The notes under the pieces: generated by a model
Database searches by the model: none
What the model was told of the DNA's origin: nothing
What the model saw: the letters and a program-made list of their open reading frames with translations, nothing else
Assembly: GCF_963422355.1 (NCBI RefSeq)
Contig: NC_085100.1
Coordinates: forward strand, 250,501 to 314,500
From: Corticium candelabrum
Lineage: Eukaryota; Porifera; Homoscleromorpha; Homosclerophorida; Plakinidae
DNA length: 64,000 nucleotides
Direction of reading: 5' to 3'
Shown here: in pieces, positions 13,090 to 33,370 of the stretch
How positions within the stretch are numbered: the stretch's first letter is position 1
Layout of the letters: each line of letters begins with the position of its first letter
Made by a program: the position numbers and the translations under genes

Positions 13090-13991
13090 TGTCACATGCA
13101 CAATAATTATTGCTACACAGAGAAAGGACGCTAGGTAACGTCTGCTCTAGACTGGTATTGGCTACAAACATCTAAAGCTAATTGTGTTTGTAATTAGTCT
13201 ACACAAAACCGCGAACCCATTCTTAGTAGATCGTTGTCGATACACGTAACTCGGAGTCATATTTATAGATAGAGAGATGACTCCGCACTTCACAATAGTC
13301 CAACAGATCGTCTTGCAACGCAAGTTTGACAGTGACTAGTAGAGTGTAAGCAAAGCTATTCTTTGTTATGTATAGGGGTAAATTTCTTTTACTTAATCCA
13401 ACTAATCTGTCTAATCCGCGTATGGGCTGGATTAGCTAATCCATCTAGTCTGAATTAGTTGGATTAGGTAAAAGAAATGCACCGTAATTAACTAGATCTA
13501 CTTGTAGGTCTAGGTCTGCATGAATACCCAGCCTAGGAAATAATTAATTAATTAAACACTTTAAGTGCTGTGCTTGTCTGGGACGTCTCGCGAGCGGCTG
13601 CGGAAGGTCAAGGAGAAATTATACACGCAGTTACGTAAGTAGACATGCAGGTAGAGGTGTGACAGTAGAAGCCTTGGAATTGCAGACTATTTACAGATTA
13701 CACGCTTGTGCGTACAGGATGTGCGTGCGTTTGTCAGCATCACAAACGTTCACCAGATCTGCATAGAGTGGCCTAGTAGTGCTTCTAGAGATCCGGTCCA
13801 AAACAAACAGACTTATTCATAATTGCGTTGCGTACACGTCGCAATGCCATACAACTTTTGCATGCGTCAAAACAAACGTGTAAGTACACACAAACCTGTC
13901 TAGCCTAGTGCACGTACGTACTCATACCACAGGTCACGTGAGAAAGTTTGTTCCTCGAGGTGTACGCGCATCGTCTGCGAGAACGAGAGCA
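13090..13991. other. Divergent intergenic region between Ras-like gene and LRRC49
   Basis: About 900 bp that must contain the promoters of both genes. It holds one short inverted-repeat element (13377-13483) and several acgtgc/cacgtg-type sequences. No coding exon was recognised. Confidence 0.6.
13377..13483. mobile_element. ~107-bp foldback/MITE-like element
   Basis: The arms ggtaaatttcttttacttaa and an inverted copy (ggtgcatttcttttacctaa on the other strand) continue into a shared taatccaactaat, giving about 30-bp arms with three mismatches. The centre repeats attagctaatcc/ctaatccgcg motifs. It would fold into a near-complete hairpin. Superfamily unknown; no clear target duplication. Confidence 0.65.
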
Positions 13992-23916
<9,925 letters not shown>

Positions 23917-24151
23917 AATTAATGACTTTGTAAAGTTTTAGATTAAACAGAATGATTATAATAATGACAGGAGAATCAATGTCTGTGTGTATACGTTACT
24001 TTAATTCAGGTTTGTACACAAAGTACCTCAAATGGATTGATAGTCTCTACTTAAAACAGACCAATTTAAATTAGCTTAATTAATTATTGTACCCACAACA
24101 CCAACACAAGTACCCATCTGCACAACATCATCTCCATGGTAACTATGATAA

Positions 24152-26499
24152 CTATGTAAGTACAATGTGCCTAGTTATTCTACCACCTCGTGACTCTTTC
24201 AATCTTCCACAATGACGAAGGATTGTCAAAATAGAACGACAATTTGAGTCAAATTTGAAGTCACGGCCAAAATTCCTAATATCGTTGTCAACAAAGAAGT
24301 AGCGTCCTGCAGTGTCTTCATTCTCTTGACTTTTAAATGCCTGCAATGTCAGTGACATCAAACTTAGAAACTAACTCAAAAATCGACTTGCACAAGCAGC
24401 TACTCAATGGTTCAGTGCTGCATTTAGGTAAGCCATTTTTCATTTATCCATCACCTTGTATTTCTTCATTGCTGGCTCTCCGAGACTCGATCTTGGCATC
24501 GTCATTATTTTGTATTTCGCCTTCATTATTCTGTGCAGTTCATCCACTGCCATGTTGATCTGATCGTAACTCAGTCGATTTTTCATATATCTACACAAAG
24601 CACTTTCATCCACCACAATAAGTCATTCAATCATAGAATTCGGTCTGACTTAGGAACATCTGAGAATTCTTCGAGTGTCAGGTATGGTATCTTAGGGACA
24701 TTAGGATTAGCTTTCTTGCTTGCTTTCTGTGCTTGACAAGAAGCTGCAATTGACACTGCAACTGGCTGCGAACTCGGTACATCTGTCCCAGTTGCCAAAG
24801 AAGCTCTAATTTATTGACCAATGATAAACCGAGAGAAACACATTTTCTTGCTGATTGTCTATCTATCTTCTTGTCTGCTGTTCTTCCTGGTTTGTCTGTT
24901 TGTCAGTGTATCCGCCATTTGTCTGTCTGCTTGCCTATCGGTCACTTCAGTGCATTGCATTGTTTGTAGAAAGTCAACATACTGGTGTACTACATGCATC
25001 AATAAACACAATCGCCACAAATCTGTCCTTTCCAAGTCTCATTGTTTCACTTCACATTTCTTCCTACATTTCCTTATCCATTACATATGCCACGTAGTAG
25101 GTTATGTGTCGTACCCTGCATCCACATTGAGTTGTGTCATCTTTGCTGTTACTGCCTGGTCACCAGGAAGATGAGATGGTAGATTACTTGCTATACACTC
25201 CAGCATCTCATTCTGATGCTGCACCTTGTCTCTCAGTACCTATTACACAAGAAATCAGATTCACTTCTACAAACAAAATTTTATATCCTAATGCATGTCC
25301 TTACTATTTAAAATTGTAACAACATACTAATTAATTAATTAATTATTATTATTATTGTAATCAATTGTACATTAACTGTATAATTAGATATAAATATATA
25401 ATAATAACTAGACAGCACTCTATCCCTGGAGCAACTTTCAAAGATTGAACTAGCTAAATACAAAAAACTAAAGCATCAATTAAAAACGCAGTTTACTATT
25501 TTTATGAAGTAGCTACTACACAATATTACCCAATACTGAATAGTCTCTACACATTCAAGAGCAACTGCGAGATGATTCGGGTACATGTACAACCAAGAAT
25601 CAAACTTAACTGCCCAATAGACAAGTCCTATAAAAGCTAACTTTAAGCTCTAAATAATTCTATTTAATTTCAATATTAATATTAATAATTTTTATATGTT
25701 AATATTAATCATTAACTAGTTGTACGGTATCCGTAGACGGCTCGCATTCGTGAGTAACACGTCCAACGAAGTTCTCAGACCGTCTACTGAAACGCCAAGT
25801 CCTAGTTAGACAATACGTATTTGTTGAAACCCTAGCTGTCATGAAAGTAAATATGCAAACTTCCTAGTAGTTTAGATTACGTCTATAGGCCTGGTATAGG
25901 TAGTCGTCATTTTGTGATCGTGATCAAGACAATTGAAATGTACAGTCTAGGTATGCACTCAGTTCTGTTGTAATGACAGCGGTATGGTATTTACTGACAT
26001 AGAAATTGATATCAGCAAACATTGACTATCAACAGTGTTAGATGCAGCACAGTGTAGTAAAGGATTGATTGTAGTATGGGATGTGTGATTAGTTGACTGT
26101 AGGTGGCATTCAACTCCTGAAGGTGTTTCTTGCTCAATGAAAACCCATATAGGACCACGCCCATTTCTGTTGTGCGACCCGGATTAGAAGCCTCGCTACG
26201 CTCGGCAATAATAACCACCTTAGCTTCTTGCAGTTTCGCCTTAGCTTCTTTCGTTTTCCTTTCAAAATCTTCAAGTAAGACTTCGATACTTTCCACTTCA
26301 CTGAGTAAGTTTGTCAAAATTTCTCGACTTTCTGATCCATTGAAAGCTAGATGATATTACAGTGATGTTTTAAGCAATCTGTTATGACAGAATCACGTGC
26401 AGCGTACTTACCACTGTTTTTCAGCTCCAAGCAATCCTTCAACTCGTCGATTTTTGCTGTTAAATGTCTATCAATGTCACTCAACGTTGCCGTCGCCAT
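24152..26499 (-). CDS. SKA1: SKA1, spindle and kinetochore-associated protein 1
   Basis: SKA1 is the microtubule-binding subunit of the SKA complex at outer kinetochores. Exon 1 starts at ATG 26499 (MATATLSDIDRHLTAKIDEL). A coiled-coil exon spans ~26020-26345 (NLLSEVESIEVLLEDFERK, HLQELNATYSQ); part of it (about 26143-26215, containing gccgagcgtagcgag) may be a short retained intron or insertion. ~25150-25240 encodes NEMLECIASNLPSHLPGD. ~24640-24735 gives PYLTLEEFSDVPKSDRIL, the SKA1 'ITCDEFNGVPSYMKSRL' segment. Then come ~24440-24545 and the last exon 24152-~24345 (GRYFFVDNDIRNF, LTILRHCGRLKESRGGRITR), the winged-helix C-terminus. It is tail-to-tail with LRRC49 (235 bp between stops) and head-to-head with the PDZ/FIP gene. 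Confidence 0.9.
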
Positions 26500-26702
26500 T
26501 CCCGCGCCTGCGTATAATCGCATCCGGGAAACTTCATTTGAAATTGTTACTACTTGACTCGCTTGACCACTTGGACTATAGCGAGACTCTGAGGGAAGGA
26601 ACGTTATTGCGTGTGTAGTGATTGTTGAACTGGCCTTTTAAATTTATGTGCACGTGAGTCTTGCACGTGATATAGGCGTGGCATGTGAACACGGGTGCAA
26701 TA
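26500..26702. promoter_or_regulatory. Divergent promoter of SKA1 and the PDZ/FIP gene
   Basis: 203 bp separate the two start codons. It contains gcacgtga (two copies, 26650-26670) resembling E-box/USF sites. No TATA box is evident. Function inferred from position. Confidence 0.5.
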
Positions 26703-29700
26703 ATGGCAGGACATCAGGACTATGCTGGCGGTGCTCATTCAAGTACTCTTCAGTCGAGGAGTGCCGATGTCAGTTCATTTGCATCTCAGTCCAATCGACT
26801 GAAATCTCTCGTGAATGACAAGGAATACGTGAGTTTGACTGCTGCTGTTGCTGAGAGAGATAGGACAATTATCTCATTGCATGCTGATGTGGAACGACAA
26901 GCTGAGATGTTGAAGAAACACGACAAAAGCTCTGGAAACAGTCAGAGCAGTGCATTTCTTATGTTGACACGACAGTATGAAGAGGAACGTGGAAAGAGTG
27001 TTAATCTGATAGAACAGCTCAGGCTGGCTAATGGAGAAGTGAGTGTTTTAAGGAGTGAGGTGCAAAGATTAGTGCAAGAAAACAGAACGCTCATTATCAA
27101 GCTGAGTGAAACAAGATGGGAAGAGGCTGAGATGTTGCAAACAACCAACGAGTTGACAGAATCAAATAGGATACTTAATGGCAAATTGAAAGATCGAGAA
27201 TGTCAATTAAAGAGTAGGGAAGCTGCATTAACTGAGGAGAGGAATGCAGTAGCTGCAATGGAGATTGATAAAATGCGTTTGGCAGAACAAGTGAGGACTT
27301 TGCAGAGACAGCTCAACAGGCAGAACATCAATGAAAGCGCTATTGATCAAGATAGGAAGGGCAAGACGAGCAAACATACGGCAGCCCAACAGAATGGCTA
27401 CATGGGAAACCATTTCTTACCTGTTGACGCAAGTCTTTACAGTTTGGTGAAAGAAAGCTGTTTGATGGGATTTACACTACAAAAAGGAAGTGCAGGTCTT
27501 GGCTTCAGTCTAGTCACAGAACGACTTCCTGACTCGTTAGATACATGCATTTCTGTACAGTCAGTCCGTTGTGGGAGTTCCGCTGAACATCGTATTGTCA
27601 CAGGAGATGAGATTGTTGAGATAGATGGACAATTTTGTCGTAACCTGCCACAGTCTGTTGTTGCTGCTTGTTTACGATCCAAAAAGACACCTCTGCAAGT
27701 TGTAGTAAACAGAAAAATTAACTCATTCTTAGAGAATACTGCACAAAGAAGTGGGACACCAGGAGTGTCAATGACACACACTGTAGCATCATCATATACT
27801 ACAGAAAATAACTCACTAACACAGACAGTACAATCTTTATGTGAACAGCTTCGAGAATTGAATCTTGAAAGAACAGCAGTTGAAGAAACTAGAGATGAAT
27901 CAGAACAAACTGGACAGCTTGTGATGGTAAAGAGAGACAGTAGAGCTACTGCTGATAGACACCAAGAAAAGGAGCAAAGAGGAGTGAAGGGACCTGACTT
28001 GCTAGATATTACCATCAACGACAAAACTCATCAACATGAAGCAATCAGTTTGACAGATATGAGAGCGTCTTTGTCTGCTATTCTCGACATAGTAAATGAG
28101 ATCAGGCAGACACAACTTCTTCAACAGCAAGATTCAGGTTCACTCGAGCGGACAATTGTTCCACAAAGTGACGATATTTCTGCTACGTCATCAATGGCAC
28201 AGATGGATAGTGTGCAAGATGTTTTCCAGACTGCCTCATCTCCACTTGAGAGCTTGACTAATGACAGATCAACTGATAATTTTCAAGTCTACCCTCATTT
28301 TCCTAACACTTTTCCTTCGTCATTTACACACGAAGAAGCAGTTGCTAGTGCCATTACTCAGTTGCTGCCTGCCATTGAGACTTTAATTGATAAGAAACTC
28401 AAACCAGAAGACAAAAGAGAAGATAGTGAAAGCAGGACACAATTAGAAAATAACTTGACCAAACAGTTACAAGAAGACAAAGCAAGAATCAGTCAACATA
28501 CAGAGGAACCAGCAAAATTAGCTCATGCTGAGACAAAACTGCAAGCTAAAAACAAACAGAATGAGCACACAATAGCAAATCAGCAGGAAATAGAACAAGC
28601 ACGACGTGAGTTATCTGAATATGACAAAGAGAACAAGAGTCTTCACTTACAGCTGAGTGGTGTGCAAGAAGACCCTAAAACTGCTGTCAGTGAAAAGGAA
28701 GAGTTACGACAAGCACTGATGGCCCTCCAAACACAAATGGAGTTAAACAATGAACTGAAAGAAGTGACAGCCAACTTGCACAAGCAGCAAGAAAATGAAT
28801 TACGGCAAGAACTAACTATGATACAGAGTACACTGACACAGATGGAGATGCAGATACAGATGAAAGAGAGAGAATTAGATGAAACATGCAGGGAAAAGGA
28901 ACAAGAATGTCAATGCTTGAAACAACAACTGACACAAACAGTAGCAGAAAACAAAGTGATGAAAAGCGATAGAGACAAACTACAAGAGCTCTGTAGTGCA
29001 ACTGTTATCTCTCGTGATCAAACACAATTGCAACTACAAACGCTGGAACATGAAGCAGCTGAAACTCGACGTCAGCTACTTGATGCAAAGGAAAAGTATG
29101 ACCAGTGTGAATCTCATCAGTCACAAGTTAAGCAAACTCTACAAAACGTCCAACGACAACTAAACGAAGCAGAAAGAGAGCTAACAGAGAGTAAATCACA
29201 ATCGAAATCAAAGGAGATTAACCTACAAGATGCTGTTCGTCAACTGAATCAGAAAAGAGCAAAATTGAATGAAACTGAGATACGCTTATTGTCAGTAGAG
29301 CAAACAAACAGTAAAATGCAAATGAAACTGACAGCAACTATGGAAGCAGAATTTCAGCTACAGACAGAAATTGTACAACTTCAAGCGTCAAATCATGCAC
29401 AAGAGAAACTCGCGGAAGAATGGATGAAACAACTTGCAGCGAATAAGAATGAAATTACAGAATTGAGAAAAGAAAAGGAGAAATATCAAATTGAACTGAA
29501 GAGTGCAGAAGAAGAACTAAAGAAGCAAATAGAAAAACAATTTCGCCTTGAAAATCGAATGCAAGAGACAGAGGGATCATTGGCTGCCCTGACAGACAGA
29601 GAGAAAATGCTTAAAGATCAACTAGGCAGTGCTATTCAGCGAGCAAAAGAAAAAGAATCAGAGATGGTAGCTACGATGGACGCCTTACAAACAAGAAATG

Positions 29701-31877
29701 TGCTGTTACAAGAGAAACTGGCTAGCAAAGATGCCAGTCTCGTGAAGTCTGCACATACCCATGCTGATACGTCTGGTAGAATGCAACAGTTGAGCAAAGA
29801 GCTGGAACGTGTGCAACAAGAATTGTCACAACAGAGGGAAACAACAATGAAGCAGCAAGCTGACATGATCAAACAGCAGACTGATTACCAGCAAGTGGTA
29901 CATAAACTAAAGAAGAGGGAAGAGAACATTCAAAATATGGAAAATAAAAAGACGATGTTGCACCAAACCAATGACATTCTTCTACAAAGAGCAAAAGAAG
30001 AGAGTAGCATAGAAATCAGCAGAGAAAAGGAGAAACTTGAGAAACTGCTTCAACAAATGCAATCAGAGTTGTTGGCTAAAGGAGAGACGTTAAACAAGGC
30101 AGAGAACGCAGTGACGAGTCTGCAAAGCGAAATGTTGCATCTTCAACGTAAGGTGACAAGTCAGGAGGGAGAGGTGTTAGCCTGTCAGGTGAACCTCGCG
30201 CAGAGCACGCGACAATTGCAAGAGGTAAGAACACACAACGAGCAACTGACTGCTGACCTACGGACAGTGAGAGCAGAGCGAAACGGTTTAATGGAACAAA
30301 ACGAGCAACTTCAAGCATCATGCAATGAGCTGCGTGCTGACTTGCAAACCGTCACTCAAGACAAAGAGAAAAGTGATGAGAAGGCAGAGACGATGGAAAT
30401 TGCATTTGAAGAAGAGAGAATGAAATCGGAAAAGCTTGCTCAAGAGTACAGCAATGTGACGACAAAGCTGGAAGGTGACTTACAAGAAAGACAACAGGCG
30501 GTATCTGATCTGAATAAAGAAATCAACGGTCACGTTACGGAGATAGCGGCGCTCAAGCAAGCAAATAGTTTACAACAGATGCAACTAGACCAGACCACAG
30601 TAGCACACGACGACGTAAAGGCCCAGCTGGACAAGGAAACGAGCAGAATGAAAGCGGAGGCGGACAGACTGCGTGATGAATTGCACAGTCAGAAAGAGGA
30701 GAGTCTGATGAATAGGACTACAGCGGCAGAGCTGCAGAATCACCTGGGAATGACGAGGCAAAACCTCGCGCAAGCAGGAGAGTCAATGGAGAGACAGCAA
30801 GAAGTACTACGGAGCGAGGCGGATGCGAGACAAAAGCTGGAAGCGGAGAGAAGAAAGCTGAAAGAGCAGCTTGACCAGGAAGAAGAGAAAACAGCACAAT
30901 TAGAGGAACAAAACCGGGAGGTGCAATCCGCATTGGCTAAAACTCACCAACAACTTTCAGAGCTGTCCAAACGTCTTGAACAAGCTCAAACAACAAGCAA
31001 GACTTGGAAAGCAGAGTTGGAGGAAAAGGATGTGGAAGTCAATAAACTGAGCACTGACAAACATAAAGCTGTAGATGAGAACTCCGAGTTACAAAGATGT
31101 CTCTATTATGCAGAAAGCAACCAAAGAAGACTGGAGGAAGAGATGAGAGCTCAGTCTGATAGAGCAGATCAACTGCAGGGAACAGTAGAAAAGCTAAACG
31201 ATGAGTTGCAAGAGGCAATTCGATTACGAGAAGAGAATGAGAAAGCACGATCAGTTGCAGTAGCCAAAATCAAATCTCTAGCATCCAGAAACCAAGATGT
31301 TGAGCGCACCATTGAACAATTGACAGCAATTCAAAACAGTCTACAACAGTCGGTTGCTCAAGCCAATGAGGAGAAGGACAAGATGGTCACTGCCCTCGAG
31401 TCAAGAATAGAAGTACTAAAACGGGATGTAGAAAAGAAAACAGAAGCTTTAGAATCTCAAGCAACGTCAGAGAATCAACTGAGAAGGAAACTTAAAGTGG
31501 CAGAAGACGAAAGCAAGCGAGCAGGCCAGCTATTTGGTCAATTGAGCGAGTTGCAAGCAAAACTAATCAATGCTGAAACGAGTCTCGAACAAAGCACTCG
31601 AGAACTGACTGAAATAAGAACAAATGCAGCCGTACTGCAAGGCGAACGAGACCAATTGATGGTGATCCTTCGAGACCAAGGCATACAGAAGCACACAGAA
31701 AAACCGTCCACACCAGCCGCAATGAAACGGCTACGAGCAGGAACTGCATCCAAGCAAGATGTTCTTGTGCTGTTGAAAGACAAGGACGAAGAAGCACAAA
31801 GACTGAAGGAATACGTTGACAAGCTACTGTCTGCTGTAATAGACCAAGCACCATTTGTGTTGGAAGCAATAAAGTGA
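26703..31877 (+). CDS. Giant intronless PDZ-coiled-coil protein with Rab11-FIP-like C-terminus
   Basis: One uninterrupted frame of 1,724 codons. The frame is open from 26685, but the first ATG is 26703 (MAGHQDYAGGAH). Residues ~85-245 are coiled coil. A PDZ domain lies at ~257-338, with the carboxylate-binding loop GLGF (SAGLGFSLVTE) and DEIVEIDGQ. About 515-1,670 is nearly continuous heptad coiled coil rich in Gln/Glu/Lys. The final ~45 residues (VLLKDKDEEAQRLKEYVDKL, then LSAVIDQAPFVLEA) match the pattern of the Rab11-binding FIP domain (L..K...I..L.. YIDNLL..V....P.IL). A Rab11-effector or Golgin-like tether at endosomes is inferred. I know no animal family with PDZ plus FIP-RBD in this order. 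Every neighbour has introns, so the single exon is odd and could mean retroposition or intron loss. Confidence 0.85.
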   Translation: MAGHQDYAGGAHSSTLQSRSADVSSFASQSNRLKSLVNDKEYVSLTAAVAERDRTIISLHADVERQAEMLKKHDKSSGNSQSSAFLMLTRQYEEERGKSVNLIEQLRLANGEVSVLRSEVQRLVQENRTLIIKLSETRWEEAEMLQTTNELTESNRILNGKLKDRECQLKSREAALTEERNAVAAMEIDKMRLAEQVRTLQRQLNRQNINESAIDQDRKGKTSKHTAAQQNGYMGNHFLPVDASLYSLVKESCLMGFTLQKGSAGLGFSLVTERLPDSLDTCISVQSVRCGSSAEHRIVTGDEIVEIDGQFCRNLPQSVVAACLRSKKTPLQVVVNRKINSFLENTAQRSGTPGVSMTHTVASSYTTENNSLTQTVQSLCEQLRELNLERTAVEETRDESEQTGQLVMVKRDSRATADRHQEKEQRGVKGPDLLDITINDKTHQHEAISLTDMRASLSAILDIVNEIRQTQLLQQQDSGSLERTIVPQSDDISATSSMAQMDSVQDVFQTASSPLESLTNDRSTDNFQVYPHFPNTFPSSFTHEEAVASAITQLLPAIETLIDKKLKPEDKREDSESRTQLENNLTKQLQEDKARISQHTEEPAKLAHAETKLQAKNKQNEHTIANQQEIEQARRELSEYDKENKSLHLQLSGVQEDPKTAVSEKEELRQALMALQTQMELNNELKEVTANLHKQQENELRQELTMIQSTLTQMEMQIQMKERELDETCREKEQECQCLKQQLTQTVAENKVMKSDRDKLQELCSATVISRDQTQLQLQTLEHEAAETRRQLLDAKEKYDQCESHQSQVKQTLQNVQRQLNEAERELTESKSQSKSKEINLQDAVRQLNQKRAKLNETEIRLLSVEQTNSKMQMKLTATMEAEFQLQTEIVQLQASNHAQEKLAEEWMKQLAANKNEITELRKEKEKYQIELKSAEEELKKQIEKQFRLENRMQETEGSLAALTDREKMLKDQLGSAIQRAKEKESEMVATMDALQTRNVLLQEKLASKDASLVKSAHTHADTSGRMQQLSKELERVQQELSQQRETTMKQQADMIKQQTDYQQVVHKLKKREENIQNMENKKTMLHQTNDILLQRAKEESSIEISREKEKLEKLLQQMQSELLAKGETLNKAENAVTSLQSEMLHLQRKVTSQEGEVLACQVNLAQSTRQLQEVRTHNEQLTADLRTVRAERNGLMEQNEQLQASCNELRADLQTVTQDKEKSDEKAETMEIAFEEERMKSEKLAQEYSNVTTKLEGDLQERQQAVSDLNKEINGHVTEIAALKQANSLQQMQLDQTTVAHDDVKAQLDKETSRMKAEADRLRDELHSQKEESLMNRTTAAELQNHLGMTRQNLAQAGESMERQQEVLRSEADARQKLEAERRKLKEQLDQEEEKTAQLEEQNREVQSALAKTHQQLSELSKRLEQAQTTSKTWKAELEEKDVEVNKLSTDKHKAVDENSELQRCLYYAESNQRRLEEEMRAQSDRADQLQGTVEKLNDELQEAIRLREENEKARSVAVAKIKSLASRNQDVERTIEQLTAIQNSLQQSVAQANEEKDKMVTALESRIEVLKRDVEKKTEALESQATSENQLRRKLKVAEDESKRAGQLFGQLSELQAKLINAETSLEQSTRELTEIRTNAAVLQGERDQLMVILRDQGIQKHTEKPSTPAAMKRLRAGTASKQDVLVLLKDKDEEAQRLKEYVDKLLSAVIDQAPFVLEAIK

Positions 31878-32086
31878 ATTGTTGTACACGATTGTGTGCA
31901 CTAAATTATGCATGAACTTGAGTTGTTAGTTGAGTTTGCATGCACAATGTAGAAAGATGTATTCCCTGTATTTGCAACATATTCAACGCGACATACTAAC
32001 AACAACGTCTCTTGATATGTCAGCCAACAACCATGAAACAATTCCATACCCACAGAGTTTGTTGCCACGTGCACGATCTAAGCAGT

Positions 32087-33286
32087 TCAGACGACAGCTT
32101 TTGCCTCTGGCAGGAAAGTTTCCCAGTGATTGATCAGCTAAAGACATTGAATACATGGAAATCCAATAGGTACCTCACATCACTTACATTACACACTAAT
32201 ATATCGTAGACAGAGACAGACCAACAGACAGACACACAGACAGACTAGCAAACATGATTTGCACTATAAGGCTGTGTCTCTACTTGTTGCTCTTTAAACA
32301 TGTGTAAACTCTAAACATGTTTAGCTAGACAGCGTCTCCACTCCATCTATTAAAAGAACTATCCTGGACTTTGCTGTACCGCGCGAATTCGTTTCTTGTG
32401 CACCAGGCAGTCAGAGATCGTCTTCTGGTCGTCTCGAGAACAATCAGAGACACAATTCTCTGTCTTCGCCGAAATTGTTCTCTCCAAACACTCTGCATTA
32501 GTCTACGTCGTCTCTAACATTGCCTAATTCTGTCTTCTTCCAGTAATCTCCAAAGAAAGAAAGAACAGCGCAAAAGAAATAACATCCATTGTCGTAAAAT
32601 GCGCATTACTATCACGTGACCGTTAAACCTAAACCACTTTCGTTAAACTACCTCCTAATCATGTTTAGCAAAAGCTGTTTAGGTTTACAGTTAAACAGGT
32701 TTAACGCTAGTGGAGACACGATTATTCTTAAACATGTTCAGACTTAAACAGGTTGTAAACATGTTTAAGTCCTAGTGAAGACGCCCTATGGCAACCAACC
32801 TGACGTTGTGTATTCATAAGGGATTCCAGATACTTGATAAGAGAAGCTTTAAATTCTCGAACTCGAACAGCCTAGTACACAACGAAACAACATGACGTGC
32901 AACAGTCACTAAAAGTGCACCACAAACGACCTCAAATTGAGCAACTTCTTTCTTGATAACTGATGAAATCTTCTCAAATTCTTTACGGCCTGCTTCAACT
33001 TTTTCCTCCCACTAACACATATGGTAACTAGTGAAGCTAACCTAACTAAACAAACTAGAAGTACAACATACATCCTTTATCTCCTTTTCTATGTCTGGCA
33101 GTTTTTCACTCTTTCCACTAGCTTTTACTTTAGTCTCTGTGTCCCTTTTCTTCTGTAGTGTTGCTTGTGCACTGTTCCAAACATGAAATGCCTTCACTCG
33201 CTGCTGGAAACACACCTGCACAAAAAATTACAAATAAAGTCAACATAATAATTGTTGCTAGCTCTTCCACATGAACAAACAGATAA

Positions 33287-33370
<84 letters not shown>

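Noticed and set aside
26685-26702. Start of the PDZ/FIP frame at 26685
   Set aside because: That codon is GTG; the first ATG in frame is 26703.
27437-28024. Minus-strand frames inside the 26.7-31.9 kb gene
   Set aside because: Shadows of a biased Gln/Glu/Lys coding sequence on the other strand.
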